Shown: positions 1 through 13,876 of the stretch, piece by piece
Numbering within the stretch: position 1 is the stretch's first letter
Layout of the letters: each line of letters opens with the position of its first letter
DNA from: Williamsia muralis NBRC 105860
GTDB taxonomy: Bacteria > Actinomycetota > Actinomycetes > Mycobacteriales > Mycobacteriaceae
NCBI RefSeq assembly: GCF_001598915.1
Contig: NZ_BDAP01000003.1
Location: forward strand, 186,001 to 250,000
Direction of reading: 5' to 3'
DNA length: 64,000 bases
Made by a program: the position numbers and the translations under genes
Notes under the pieces: generated by a model
Database searches by the model: none
Seen by the model: the letters and a program-made list of their open reading frames with translations, nothing else
Told to the model about the DNA's origin: nothing

Positions 1-228
1 GAATGCGACTGGCTCTATCGGCGAGAAGTGGTGGATTCAGGTGCGGACCTGGACAAGTCGGTCGAGTTGTTCCATCGGGTCAACCTCCAGGACTTCGCCG
101 CGTGTGAGCGCACTCAGCCGGGCATGTCCTCTCGTGCCTACCGCCGCGGCGGCGTACTGGTTCCCGCCGAGCACCACATCGGCGAGTTTCATGATTGGGT
201 ACGTACGGAGGTCGATCCGGCGTCATAG
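1..228 (+). CDS. Rieske ring-hydroxylating oxygenase alpha subunit, C-terminal fragment (glycine-betaine-monooxygenase-like)
   Basis: This is the last 75 codons of a gene that begins upstream of the window; the frame is open from base 1 to a TAG at 226-228. The segment around VNLQDFAACERTQPGMSSR, followed by an FHDWV end, resembles the C-terminal tail of Rieske non-haem iron oxygenase alpha subunits. The Rieske cluster and iron ligands lie outside the window. It sits about 60 bases upstream of betaine aldehyde dehydrogenase and a choline-oxidase-like gene, so demethylation of glycine betaine to dimethylglycine (GbcA type) is a reasonable inference. Family assignment from the tail alone is moderate, and the substrate comes from context only. 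Confidence 0.6.
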   Translation, partial: ECDWLYRREVVDSGADLDKSVELFHRVNLQDFAACERTQPGMSSRAYRRGGVLVPAEHHIGEFHDWVRTEVDPAS

Positions 229-287
229 TTGTTCCACGACACACCCGGCCGCGCGAGATCGGCCCAGGGCGAGAGGAGTCCGACCGC

Positions 288-1766
288 GTGGCAGATCTGT
301 TGATCGGAGGCAAGTGGGTCGCCTCGTCCTCGGGCGAGCGACGCGATTGCATCAATCCCGCAGACGGTTCGGTGGTGGCGACGGTCGACGAGGCGAGTGC
401 CGATGATGCTCGTGCTGCCGTCGACGCGGCCCGCGCCGCCTTCCCGGTATGGTCCGCCACCGCTGTCGCCGAGCGTGCCGCTGCTCTCGACAGCATCGCG
501 GACCTCCTCGGCCGCGACCGCGAGCAGCTGGCCCGTATCGAGACCCTCGACACGGGGAAGACCCTGGCAGAGAGCCACATCGACATCGACGATGTGATCT
601 CGGTGTTCCGGTACTACGCGAATCTGGCACGCACCCAGGCCGACCGGGTCGTCGATGTCGGCAACCCGGAGGTGATCTCGCGGGTGGTGGCCGAACCCGC
701 AGGGGTCTGCGTCATGATCGCCCCGTGGAACTACCCGCTGCTGCAGATCTCGTGGAAGGTGGCTCCGGCGCTGGCTGCAGGTTGCACCATGGTGCTCAAA
801 CCCAGTGAGGTGACCCCCCTTTCGACCATCGAGTTCGCAAAGCTGATGTCGGAGGCAGGTGTCCCGGACGGGGTGGTGAACCTGGTCCAGGGGAGCGGCG
901 CTGCGGTCGGCGGGGCGCTCACCGACAACCCCGACGTCGATCTCATCTCGTTCACCGGTGGACTCGCCACCGGTCAGAAGATCTGCGAGGTGGCGGCCAA
1001 GCATGTCACCAGGGTTCTCGTCGAACTGGGCGGGAAGAACCCGCACATCGTTTTCGCCGATGCGCTTGCGGACGACCAGGCGTTCGCCAATTCGGTGGAC
1101 CAGGTGCTCACAGGTGTATTCCTTCATTCCGGCCAGGTGTGCTCGGCCGGAACCCGATTGATCATCGAAGAGTCGGTGGCCGATGACTTCGTCGACGCGC
1201 TGGTCACCGCGGCCGAGCAGATCGTGATGGGTCCGGGCCTCGACCCGGCGAGCAGGACCGGCCCCCTGGTGTCCGAAGCGCAGCTGCGCAAGATGCAGGA
1301 GTTCGTCCGGGTGGGTGTCGAGGAGGGAGCCGCCCTCGTCGCCGGCGGACGACAGCCCGATGACGAGGAACTCGCGTCCGGGTTCTTCTTCCTGCCGACC
1401 ATCTTCGACCACTGCGATCGGAGCATGCGGCTGATCCGCGAGGAGACGTTCGGTCCGATCCTCACCGTCGAGCGATTCAGCTCCGAGGCCGAGGCGCTCG
1501 AACTCGGCAACGACACGGAGTACGGCCTCGCTGCAGGTGTCCGCACCTTCGATGCCGCCAAGGCCGAGCGCATGGCCCGCGGGCTGCGTCACGGCACCGT
1601 GTGGGTCAACGATTTCGGCTACTACACCCCGGCCGCGGAATGGGGTGGTTTCGGGCGATCCGGCAACGGACGCGAACTCGGACCGACAGGGCTGTCGGAA
1701 TACCAAGAGCTCAAACATATTTGGAACAACACCGCGGCGCCCGCCGCGGGATGGTTTTCCGGCTAG
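288..1766 (+). CDS. betB: Betaine aldehyde dehydrogenase (NAD(P)+-dependent aldehyde dehydrogenase family)
   Basis: Oxidises betaine aldehyde to glycine betaine in the cytoplasm. The 492-residue product has the full ALDH layout: an N-terminal LLIGGKWV strand, the cofactor segment with APWNYPL and KPSEVTPLS, the general-base glutamate in VELGGKNP (about residue 246), the nucleophilic cysteine in HSGQVCSAG (about residue 285), and EETFGPIL near the C terminus. I chose the GTG at 288 because GAGAGGAG lies just upstream and the protein then starts like the family; an in-frame ATG at 195 would add an unsupported extension. It is followed by a permease and a choline-oxidase-like gene. Family certain; betaine aldehyde as substrate is inferred from the neighbours. 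Confidence 0.88.
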   Translation: MADLLIGGKWVASSSGERRDCINPADGSVVATVDEASADDARAAVDAARAAFPVWSATAVAERAAALDSIADLLGRDREQLARIETLDTGKTLAESHIDIDDVISVFRYYANLARTQADRVVDVGNPEVISRVVAEPAGVCVMIAPWNYPLLQISWKVAPALAAGCTMVLKPSEVTPLSTIEFAKLMSEAGVPDGVVNLVQGSGAAVGGALTDNPDVDLISFTGGLATGQKICEVAAKHVTRVLVELGGKNPHIVFADALADDQAFANSVDQVLTGVFLHSGQVCSAGTRLIIEESVADDFVDALVTAAEQIVMGPGLDPASRTGPLVSEAQLRKMQEFVRVGVEEGAALVAGGRQPDDEELASGFFFLPTIFDHCDRSMRLIREETFGPILTVERFSSEAEALELGNDTEYGLAAGVRTFDAAKAERMARGLRHGTVWVNDFGYYTPAAEWGGFGRSGNGRELGPTGLSEYQELKHIWNNTAAPAAGWFSG

Positions 1767-1796
1767 GCGAGGCGTCCTTCGAAAGGTTATGGCCCA

Positions 1797-3347
1797 ATGA
1801 CCACAACGCAACCCGGGGGCGCGCCCCCGCTCGGATCGACATCTTCGTCCGCCGACACCGGGATGGAGCATTTCGGTTACAAGCCCAGCCTCGATCGCAG
1901 TATCGGCAAGTTCGCCAGTTTCGCGGCCGGCGTGTCCTACATCTCGATCCTGACCGGCACCTTCCAGTTGTTCTACTTCGGTTTCGGTACCGCCGGTCCG
2001 GCGTACCTGTGGTCCTGGCCGCTGGTGTTCATCGGACAGATGGCTGTTGCTCTGTGTTTCATGGAACTGGCCGCGAAGTACCCTGTCGCGGGCTCGGTCT
2101 ACAACTGGTCAAAACTGTTGGGCAGCAGGATCGTCGGATGGTCATCGGGCTGGCTGATGCTCACGGCGTCGATCGTCACGCTCGCGGCCGTGGTACTGGC
2201 ACTGCAACTCAACCTGCCCCGTTTGTGGAGTGGCTTCCAGATCATCGGAGATGGCACCGGAGAGTACGACTACGCGGGCAACGCAGTCATCCTCGGCACG
2301 ATACTGATCATCATCACCACGGTCATCAACGCGCTCGGCGTGAAGCTGATGGCCATGATCAACAGCGCGGGTGTGTTCATCGAACTCATCGCGGCTGTCC
2401 TGATCGCGATCATCCTGGCGGCCAACATCGAACGTGGCCCTGATGTGTTCTTCTCCACGAACGGCTACGGCACCGGAGAGAGCGGTGGCTACCTCGGTGC
2501 GTTCTTGATCGCCTCGCTTGCCTCGGGATATGTGATGTACGGATTCGACACGGCCAGCTCACTCGGCGAGGAGACGATGGAGCCGCGGCGCACGGCTCCC
2601 AAGGCCATCTTCCGAGCGATCCTGGCGTCCTTTGTCATCGGCGGCGCCATCCTCGTGTTCGCGGTCATGGCTGCGCCCGACCTCGACGATCCGGCGCTCG
2701 GCGAGCAATCAGGCAGTCTGCAGGGCATCGTCGAGGCCGTGATGTGGGGACCGCTCGGCGACATCTTCCTGGTGTGCATCGTGATCGCGGTCATCGTGTG
2801 TTCGCTTGCCGTGCACACTGCTGCGATCCGGCTCACGTTCGCGATGGCGCGCGACAATGCTCTGCCGTTCGGCAATGCCCTCGCCCGCGTCCACCCCAAG
2901 ACCCAGACCCCGGTGGTGCCGGCCATCGTGATCGGCGTGTTGGCCGTGCTGATCCTGGTCATCAACATCAACCAGCCGAAGATCTTCACGGTCCTGACCT
3001 CGATCGCGATCATCATGATCTATCTCGCGTACCTCATGGTGACCGGTCCGTTGCTCAAGAAGCGTCTGCAGGGACAGTGGCCGCCGAAGGACCTCAAGGA
3101 GGACGGCTACTTCACCATGGGACGGTGGGGGATGTTCGTCAACATCGTCGCCGTCGTCTGGGGAGCCGCGATGGCGCTGAACCTCGCCTGGCCGCGGGAA
3201 GCGGTGTACGGCACCCCTTGGTACAACACCTGGGGTGCGTTTGTGTACATCGGCATCATCCTGGCCGCCGGGTTGCTGTGGTACGGCCTCAAAGGACGTC
3301 ACCACATCGGGGTGCTCCGGTCTCACGCGTCGTCCACCAAGGAGTGA
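1797..3347 (+). CDS. APC-superfamily permease (probable choline or amine uptake)
   Basis: A 516-residue polytopic inner-membrane transporter with about twelve hydrophobic segments, including the APC hallmark near residue 35-50 (GVSYISILTG) and a long central helix before SEQSGSLQG. The N terminus is short and polar. It lies 30 bases after the aldehyde dehydrogenase, with GAAAGG before the ATG, and its last codons carry the AAGGAG that serves the next gene, so the cluster is one transcript. APC permeases move amino acids, polyamines and related amines. Choline or betaine as substrate is inferred only from the adjacent catabolic enzymes. Confidence 0.8.
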   Translation: MTTTQPGGAPPLGSTSSSADTGMEHFGYKPSLDRSIGKFASFAAGVSYISILTGTFQLFYFGFGTAGPAYLWSWPLVFIGQMAVALCFMELAAKYPVAGSVYNWSKLLGSRIVGWSSGWLMLTASIVTLAAVVLALQLNLPRLWSGFQIIGDGTGEYDYAGNAVILGTILIIITTVINALGVKLMAMINSAGVFIELIAAVLIAIILAANIERGPDVFFSTNGYGTGESGGYLGAFLIASLASGYVMYGFDTASSLGEETMEPRRTAPKAIFRAILASFVIGGAILVFAVMAAPDLDDPALGEQSGSLQGIVEAVMWGPLGDIFLVCIVIAVIVCSLAVHTAAIRLTFAMARDNALPFGNALARVHPKTQTPVVPAIVIGVLAVLILVININQPKIFTVLTSIAIIMIYLAYLMVTGPLLKKRLQGQWPPKDLKEDGYFTMGRWGMFVNIVAVVWGAAMALNLAWPREAVYGTPWYNTWGAFVYIGIILAAGLLWYGLKGRHHIGVLRSHASSTKE

Positions 3348-3353
3348 ATCCCT

Positions 3354-5715
<2,362 letters not shown>

Positions 5716-5724
5716 GCAACGCCG

Positions 5725-6219
5725 GTGAGTGACAAGCGTGCAGATGCCCGGCCGATCGTCCTCGCGATCGCGGCACTGGTTCTGGTGCTCTGCTTCTACT
5801 TCGTTCTGCTGGGCACTCGGGGTGTCGATCTGCTGACCAGTGGCGAGGCCGTCGGAGTCGGTCTCGGAATCGGAGTGCTCATCCTGCCGTTGCTGGGTGT
5901 CTGGATGGTGGTCGCAACACTGCGGGCCGGGCTCGCCCATCAGCGGCTCGCCAGACGAATGGCAGAAGAGGGCACCGAGCTGGACGTCTCCGCGTTGCCC
6001 AGGCGCCCGTCCGGCCGAATCGAACGCGAGGCCGCGGACGAGTTGTTCGCGCAGGTCAAGGCCGAATGGGAAGCAGACCCCAGCGATTGGCGCGCCACCT
6101 ACCGCATCGCCCGGGCCTATGACTACGCCGGTGACCGTTCCCGTGCCCGCGAGATGATGAAACGCGCTGTCGCGCAAGAGAAGGAATCGAGTACTGCCGA
6201 CGGCCGTGCTGATGGCTGA
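5725..6219 (+). CDS. Conserved membrane protein with C-terminal TPR-like tail (Rv2772c-like)
   Basis: A 164-residue protein with two predicted transmembrane helices (about residues 10-30 and 43-68), followed by a soluble tail whose end (AEWEADPSDWRATYRIARAYDYAG) reads like one tetratricopeptide-type helix pair. It starts at a GTG nine bases after dapB and is probably co-transcribed. The same gene follows dapB in mycobacteria (Rv2772c). Function is unknown; position and topology suggest an envelope-associated adaptor, which is only a guess. Confidence 0.8.
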   Translation: MSDKRADARPIVLAIAALVLVLCFYFVLLGTRGVDLLTSGEAVGVGLGIGVLILPLLGVWMVVATLRAGLAHQRLARRMAEEGTELDVSALPRRPSGRIEREAADELFAQVKAEWEADPSDWRATYRIARAYDYAGDRSRAREMMKRAVAQEKESSTADGRADG

Positions 6220-6667
6220 CGCGCGGACATTGCTCGTGGTGCACCACACGCCTTCGCCGCCGACCCGTGAGCTGTTGGAGAAGGTGCTCGAAGGCACGGC
6301 CGACCCGGAGATCTCCGGTGTGCGGGTGCGACCCGTCGCGGCGCTTGCGGCCACCGTGCCCGACGTGCTGGCCGCCGACGGCTTCCTGTTCGGCACCCCG
6401 GCCAACTTCGGTTACATGTCGGGCGCGCTGAAGCATTTCTTCGACACCGTCTACTACCCGGTGCTCGGATCGGTGACCGGTAAGCCGTACGGGTTGTGGG
6501 TACACGGCAACAACGACACCGCGGGGGCGGTGGCTTCCGTTCAGCGCCTTGCTACGGGGTTGGAACTCGAGCCTGCGGCCGCGCCGCTCGAGATCACGGC
6601 AATCGACCCGTCCACGCGGGAGGCGTGTTACGAGCTGGGCGCAGTGCTGGCGGCCACAATCGCTTGA
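6212..6667 (+). CDS. Flavodoxin / NAD(P)H-dependent FMN reductase family protein
   Basis: A 151-residue flavodoxin-fold protein. LLVVHHTPSPPTRELLEKV gives the first strand and phosphate-loop region, and FLFGTPANFGYMSGALKHFFD is the typical FMN-contacting segment of WrbA/IsiB-type proteins; GLWVHGNNDTAG follows as the next loop. It overlaps the end of the preceding membrane-protein gene by eight bases if the ATG at 6212 is used (a GTG at 6206 is the alternative), so translational coupling is likely. Role unknown, probably a soluble quinone or flavin reductase. Confidence 0.8.
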   Translation: MADARTLLVVHHTPSPPTRELLEKVLEGTADPEISGVRVRPVAALAATVPDVLAADGFLFGTPANFGYMSGALKHFFDTVYYPVLGSVTGKPYGLWVHGNNDTAGAVASVQRLATGLELEPAAAPLEITAIDPSTREACYELGAVLAATIA

Positions 6668-6750
6668 GCCACCGTCCTGCTCGAGGGTGTGCGAAGACTG
6701 GATGATTCGCCGCGGCGACACGCGGAAACGGTGCCGAGTCCGACGCACCC

Positions 6751-6756
6751 TAGACT
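6751..6756 (+). promoter_or_regulatory. -10 hexamer for thyA (leaderless)
   Basis: TAGACT, identical to the dapB hexamer, ends seven bases before the thyA GTG. There is no ribosome-binding site between them. Confidence 0.65.
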
Positions 6757-6763
6757 TGACCCC

Positions 6764-7576
6764 GTGACGGACGCGGCCAAGATCCCAACCCCGTACGAGG
6801 ACCTGCTTCGGCTTGTGCTCCACACGGGAACGCCCAAAGCCGACCGCACCGGTACCGGCACCCGGAGCCTGTTCGGTCATCAGCTCCGATACGACCTCGC
6901 CGAGGGTTTCCCGCTGATCACCACCAAGCGGGTGCACCTGAAGTCGATCGTCTACGAGCTCTTGTGGTTCCTCCGTGGCGATTCGAACGTGCGGTGGTTG
7001 CAGGACCGCGGCGTGACCATCTGGGACGAGTGGGCCGATGCCGATGGCGAGCTCGGACCGGTTTACGGCGTGCAATGGCGCAGCTGGCCGACCCCGTCCG
7101 GCGAACACATCGACCAGATCTCCGCCGCGCTCGAGCTGCTGCGCAGCGACCCCGACTCCCGGCGCAACATCGTCTCCGCGTGGAACGTGGGCGAGATACC
7201 GCAGATGGCTCTGCCTCCCTGCCACGCGTTCTTTCAGTTCTATGTCGCCGACGGCAAACTCTCGTGCCAGCTCTATCAGCGCAGCGCTGATCTGTTTCTC
7301 GGGGTGCCGTTCAACATCGCGTCGTATGCGCTGCTGACCCACATGATGGCCGAGCAGGCGGGCCTCGGTGTCGGCGAGTTCGTCTGGACCGGCGGCGACT
7401 GCCACATCTACGACAATCATGTCGAGCAGGTCACCACCCAGCTCCAGCGCGACCCGTATCCCTACCCACGCTTGTCGCTGGCGCGGCGGGACTCCATCTT
7501 CGACTACGAATACTCCGATATCGAGGTCCTGGACTACCGCTACCACCCGGGCATCAAGGCGCCGGTGGCGGTCTAG
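6764..7576 (+). CDS. thyA: Thymidylate synthase ThyA (folate-dependent)
   Basis: Methylates dUMP to dTMP with methylene-tetrahydrofolate, releasing dihydrofolate. The 270-residue protein shows [19 protein letters not shown] near the N terminus, the arginine-rich dUMP-binding [10 protein letters not shown], and the catalytic cysteine in [11 protein letters not shown] at about residue 153, followed by [18 protein letters not shown]. Dihydrofolate reductase follows seven bases downstream, so the dihydrofolate made here is recycled by its neighbour. The GTG at 6764 fits the family start and the leaderless promoter; an in-frame upstream start at 6689 would cross that promoter. A second, flavin-dependent synthase (thyX) lies 1.8 kb downstream. 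Confidence 0.97.
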   Translation: MTDAAKIPTPYEDLLRLVLHTGTPKADRTGTGTRSLFGHQLRYDLAEGFPLITTKRVHLKSIVYELLWFLRGDSNVRWLQDRGVTIWDEWADADGELGPVYGVQWRSWPTPSGEHIDQISAALELLRSDPDSRRNIVSAWNVGEIPQMALPPCHAFFQFYVADGKLSCQLYQRSADLFLGVPFNIASYALLTHMMAEQAGLGVGEFVWTGGDCHIYDNHVEQVTTQLQRDPYPYPRLSLARRDSIFDYEYSDIEVLDYRYHPGIKAPVAV

Positions 7577-7583
7577 TTCTCCG

Positions 7584-8084
7584 ATGACAATCGCACTCAT
7601 CTGGGCTCAGGCTGCCGACGGGGCAATCGGTCGTGGTGGCGACATACCGTGGCATCTGCCCGAGGACCAACGGTACTTTCGGCAGATCACCGGTGGGCAC
7701 CCGGTGGTGATGGGGCGGCGTACCTGGGATTCGCTCCCGGCTCGATTCCGCCCTCTGCCGGGTAGGGCCAATCTGGTTGTCACCCGCAATGCTCAATGGT
7801 CTGCAGACGGGGCGCAGACCCACGCGAACGTGCGCGACGCCCTCGACGCCGGACTCCACCTCGACGACACGGTCTTTGTCATGGGCGGTGGTGAGATCTA
7901 CAGCGCGGCAATGGAATCTGCCCACGAGGCGTATGTCACCGAGATCGACCTCGAGGTGTCTGATGCCGACACCTGGGCGCCTGCACTCGATCCCCGCCGA
8001 TGGTCGCTCGAATCGGACGGAGGCTGGCTCGAGTCGCCCACTGGGCTCCGCTATCGATTCCTTCGGTACTCGGCGACGCCGTGA
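7584..8084 (+). CDS. dfrA: Dihydrofolate reductase
   Basis: Reduces dihydrofolate to tetrahydrofolate with NADPH, regenerating the cofactor consumed by the upstream ThyA. The 166-residue product has IWAQAADGAIGRGGDIPWHLPED at the N terminus, with the conserved tryptophan and an acidic residue in the LPED active-site segment, then GHPVVMGRRTWDSLP for NADPH binding and FVMGGGEIYSAAM further on. The ATG at 7584 begins exactly where family members begin. Its TGA overlaps the GTG of the next gene (GTGA), so the two are translationally coupled. Confidence 0.97.
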   Translation: MTIALIWAQAADGAIGRGGDIPWHLPEDQRYFRQITGGHPVVMGRRTWDSLPARFRPLPGRANLVVTRNAQWSADGAQTHANVRDALDAGLHLDDTVFVMGGGEIYSAAMESAHEAYVTEIDLEVSDADTWAPALDPRRWSLESDGGWLESPTGLRYRFLRYSATP

Positions 8085-9325
8085 CAACCGTTCGACGAGC
8101 CCGGGCCGAATCGCTGTCGGCGACGCAGGCCCGCAGAATCGCCCTCGCCGCACAGGGTTTCACAGACCGCCGGCCCGCGGGTCCGGTGACCCGGCGTCAC
8201 CTGCAGCGCGTCCTGGACCGAGTTCGCCTGTTCCAGATGGACTCGGTCAGCGTGGCCGTACGGGCCCATTACATGCCGTTGTACAGCCGGCTCGGTTTCT
8301 ACGATCGCGGACTCCTCGAACAGGCCGCGTGGGAACCCACCGCCCGTCGTCCCGCGCTCTTGGCCGAGTACTGGGCACACGAAGCCGCACTGATTCCCAT
8401 CGAGCATTGGCCGCTCTTCCGTTGGCGGATGGACGATTTCCAGCACGGGCGCTACAAGGAAGCAGTCGGTGACCCACAAGCCGCCGCGATGCGCACACAG
8501 ATCCGCGAAGCGGTCGCCGAGTTGGGGCCCTGTACGAGCGGGATGCTCGAAGAGCATCTCGGCCACGAGAAGCGGACGCGCAAAGGCACGTGGTGGGACC
8601 GCAGCCACGTGAAGTACCTGTGCGAGGTGATGTTCGCTGCGGGTGAGCTGGCTGCGGTGCGACGCAGCGGTTTCGCCAGGTATTACGACCTCACCGAGAA
8701 CATCGTCGGGGAGAACGCCGAGGTCACTGTGCCCCGGGACGAGGCGATCCGCGAATTGGTCGCCGGTTCGGTGACCGCGCTCGGTGTCGGCACCGAGGTC
8801 GACATCCGCGACTACTACCGTCTCAAGCCGCAGGCGGCCCGCGAGGCACTGGATGATCTCGTCGCCGCCGGGCGTGTTCAGCAGGTGGAGGTCGAGGGCT
8901 GGGCGAAGCCGGCATTCCTCGATCCCGCCGCGCGACTACCGCGAAGAGTTGAACGCACGGCCCTGCTCAGCCCGTTCGATTCGTTGGTGTTCTTCAGGCC
9001 CCGTACCGAGCGGCTGTTCGATTTCCATTACCGGATCGAGATCTACGTTCCCGAGGCCAAGCGCGTGCACGGCTATTACGTCTTCCCGTATCTGATGGGC
9101 GAGCGGCTCGTGGCCCGGGTGGACCTCAAGACCGACCGGGCAGGTGACCAGTTGCTGGTCCTCGGCGCGTTCTGTGAGAGCCGGTCCAATCCGTTGGAGG
9201 TGGCCACCGCGTTGGCCGCGGACCTGCTGGACATGGCACAGTGGCTCGGCGTCAGCAGGGTCGAGGTCGGTTCGCGGGGCGATCTGGCAGCCCCTCTCAC
9301 CGCCGCCGTGCACGCTCAACTCTGA
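8081..9325 (+). CDS. Winged-helix DNA glycosylase, YcaQ/AlkX-like (HTH_42 family)
   Basis: A 414-residue protein of the HTH_42 family, which includes E. coli YcaQ (AlkX), a glycosylase that unhooks interstrand crosslinks. The segment [23 protein letters not shown] near residue 45 carries the family's catalytic Q-x-D pair (QMD). Later segments ([21 protein letters not shown] and [22 protein letters not shown]) are the conserved C-terminal blocks. It begins at a GTG sharing four bases with the dfrA stop, which is tight coupling with nucleotide metabolism genes. The exact lesion substrate is not predictable. Confidence 0.82.
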   Translation: MTTVRRARAESLSATQARRIALAAQGFTDRRPAGPVTRRHLQRVLDRVRLFQMDSVSVAVRAHYMPLYSRLGFYDRGLLEQAAWEPTARRPALLAEYWAHEAALIPIEHWPLFRWRMDDFQHGRYKEAVGDPQAAAMRTQIREAVAELGPCTSGMLEEHLGHEKRTRKGTWWDRSHVKYLCEVMFAAGELAAVRRSGFARYYDLTENIVGENAEVTVPRDEAIRELVAGSVTALGVGTEVDIRDYYRLKPQAAREALDDLVAAGRVQQVEVEGWAKPAFLDPAARLPRRVERTALLSPFDSLVFFRPRTERLFDFHYRIEIYVPEAKRVHGYYVFPYLMGERLVARVDLKTDRAGDQLLVLGAFCESRSNPLEVATALAADLLDMAQWLGVSRVEVGSRGDLAAPLTAAVHAQL

Positions 9326-9404
9326 ACCCGTCCTCGGCCCGACCATCGGGTCCGGGGCGGTGAAGGGGACAATCGGTGCTCCAACACGAAGAAAGAGGAA
9401 TGCG

Positions 9405-10157
9405 GTGTCCGAACTGGTGCCATTGAAGGTGCAACTGGTGGCGAAGTCATCGTTCGACCCGCCGACCGATGTGCCGTGGACCACAGATGCGGACGGGGGT
9501 GAAGCCCTCGTCGAGTTCGCCGGGCGCGCCTGTTACCAGAGTTGGGACAAGCCCAATCCGCGGACCGCGACCAACGCCGGATATCTGCGTCACATCCTCG
9601 AAGTCGGGCATCTGTCACTGCTCGAACACGCCACGGTCACGTTCTACATCTCGGGGATCTCCCGGTCGTGCACCCACGAGCTGATCCGCCACCGACATTT
9701 CTCCTATTCGCAGCTGTCGCAACGCTTTGTGCCCGAACATGATTCGAATGTCGTCTGCCCTCCGGCGATCCGGGGCGACGCCGAACTCGAAGCCCTGTTC
9801 GTCTCGGCCACCGATGCCAGCCGCGCAGCCTACGCCGAACTGCTGACGGCACTCGAAGAGAAGTTCTCCGATGTGCCCAACAACATCCTGCGGCGTAAGC
9901 AGGCCCGTCAGGCCGCACGTGCGGTCCTGCCGAACGCCACGGAGACCAAGATCGTCGTCACCGGCAACTACCGCGCCTGGCGGCACTTCATCGGTATGCG
10001 GGCCACCGAGCACGCCGACGTGGAGATCCGCCAGCTGGCCATCGAGTGCCTGCGTCAGCTGCTCGACATCGCCCCAACTGTGTTCGGGGACTTCGAGATC
10101 GGGCGGCTCTCCGATGGGTCGGAAGTGGCCACGTCTCCGTTTGTCCTGGAGGGGTGA
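9405..10157 (+). CDS. thyX: FAD-dependent thymidylate synthase ThyX
   Basis: Makes dTMP from dUMP using FAD and NADPH and yields tetrahydrofolate directly, unlike ThyA. The 250-residue protein carries the defining motif [13 protein letters not shown] (RHR-x7-S-x-R type) at about residues 93-105, plus [12 protein letters not shown] and the C-terminal [20 protein letters not shown] block that binds dUMP and FAD. The GTG at 9405 is preceded by GAAAGAGGAA at good spacing. Having both ThyA and ThyX is known from mycobacteria and corynebacteria. Confidence 0.96.
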   Translation: MSELVPLKVQLVAKSSFDPPTDVPWTTDADGGEALVEFAGRACYQSWDKPNPRTATNAGYLRHILEVGHLSLLEHATVTFYISGISRSCTHELIRHRHFSYSQLSQRFVPEHDSNVVCPPAIRGDAELEALFVSATDASRAAYAELLTALEEKFSDVPNNILRRKQARQAARAVLPNATETKIVVTGNYRAWRHFIGMRATEHADVEIRQLAIECLRQLLDIAPTVFGDFEIGRLSDGSEVATSPFVLEG

Positions 10158-10186
10158 GAGTCGGGCCGGGACCGGCCGACCTCTGA

Positions 10187-13149
<2,963 letters not shown>

Positions 13150-13164
13150 CGACGCCGCACCTCA

Positions 13165-13170
13165 TAGGGT
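13165..13170 (+). promoter_or_regulatory. -10 hexamer for the TIGR03085 gene
   Basis: TAGGGT ends six bases before the ATG at 13177, in the leaderless arrangement repeated through this window. Confidence 0.5.
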
Positions 13171-13176
13171 GTGTGC

Positions 13177-13797
13177 ATGACCATTGCCCGAGATGAACGC
13201 GCCGCGCTGGTGTCCACCCTGCGCAGCGTCGGCCCCGACGCCCCGACGCTGTGCGAAGGGTGGACCACCCGAGACCTGACCGCTCACATGATCGTCCGGG
13301 AGTACCGGCTCGATGCGATGCCGGGCATCCTTGTCCCGGCGTTCGCGGGCCGGACCCAAACGGCCCAGGACCAGGCTGCGCACGACGACTGGGACGCGAT
13401 GCTCGCCAAGTTCGCCGCGGGTCCTCCGCTGTATTCGCCGCTCAAGCTGGTGGACCGCTTCGCCAACGTGACCGAGATGTTCGTTCACCACGAGGACGTC
13501 CGGCGTGCGGGCGGACCCTGGCAACCGAGAGACCTCGACCCGGCCACCGAGAAAGCGATTCGGGTACCGCTGAAGGCAATGGGGAAGCGCGCGATCGCGA
13601 AGTCGCCCGCCACCGTCGAGATGATCACCACCGACGGACAGAAAGTGGCCACCGGCGGCCGGGGACCGCAGGTCACGGTGACCGGTGATCCCCTCGAACT
13701 GCTCATGTTCGCGTTCGGGCGTCACGAGACATTGGTCGAATACGCCGGCGACGCCGATGCTGTTGCTGCGGTCAAATCAGCCAAGCGCGGACTCTAG
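13177..13797 (+). CDS. TIGR03085-family metal-binding protein (DinB / mycothiol-maleylpyruvate isomerase-like)
   Basis: A 206-residue four-helix-bundle protein of the actinobacterial TIGR03085 group. TLCEGWTTRDLTAHMIVREYR is the helix holding the first metal-ligand histidine, and VTEMFVHHEDVRRAG gives the later His pair. The fold belongs to the DinB/MDMPI superfamily, several members of which are mycothiol-dependent enzymes, so mycothiol-linked chemistry is possible but untested. The ATG at 13177 is preferred over the GTG at 13171, which lies directly against the -10 hexamer. It stands between rnj and ftsK on its own promoter. Confidence 0.8.
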   Translation: MTIARDERAALVSTLRSVGPDAPTLCEGWTTRDLTAHMIVREYRLDAMPGILVPAFAGRTQTAQDQAAHDDWDAMLAKFAAGPPLYSPLKLVDRFANVTEMFVHHEDVRRAGGPWQPRDLDPATEKAIRVPLKAMGKRAIAKSPATVEMITTDGQKVATGGRGPQVTVTGDPLELLMFAFGRHETLVEYAGDADAVAAVKSAKRGL

Positions 13798-13863
13798 CGT
13801 TTCGATTTCAACACATAGCCCGATACGCGTGTTGCAGATGAGGTAGCTGTGACAGTTGCCGAC

Positions 13864-13869
13864 TAGGCT
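13864..13869 (+). promoter_or_regulatory. -10 hexamer for ftsK (leaderless)
   Basis: TAGGCT ends seven bases before the ftsK ATG at 13877. This argues against an in-frame upstream TTG at 13856, which would lie within the promoter. Confidence 0.6.
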
Positions 13870-13876
13870 GTCAGCC

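Noticed and set aside
189-1871. A 560-codon open frame on the minus strand opposite the aldehyde dehydrogenase gene
   Set aside because: It is an antisense shadow caused by high GC at third codon positions; the product is low-complexity and matches no family, while the plus-strand frame has all ALDH motifs.
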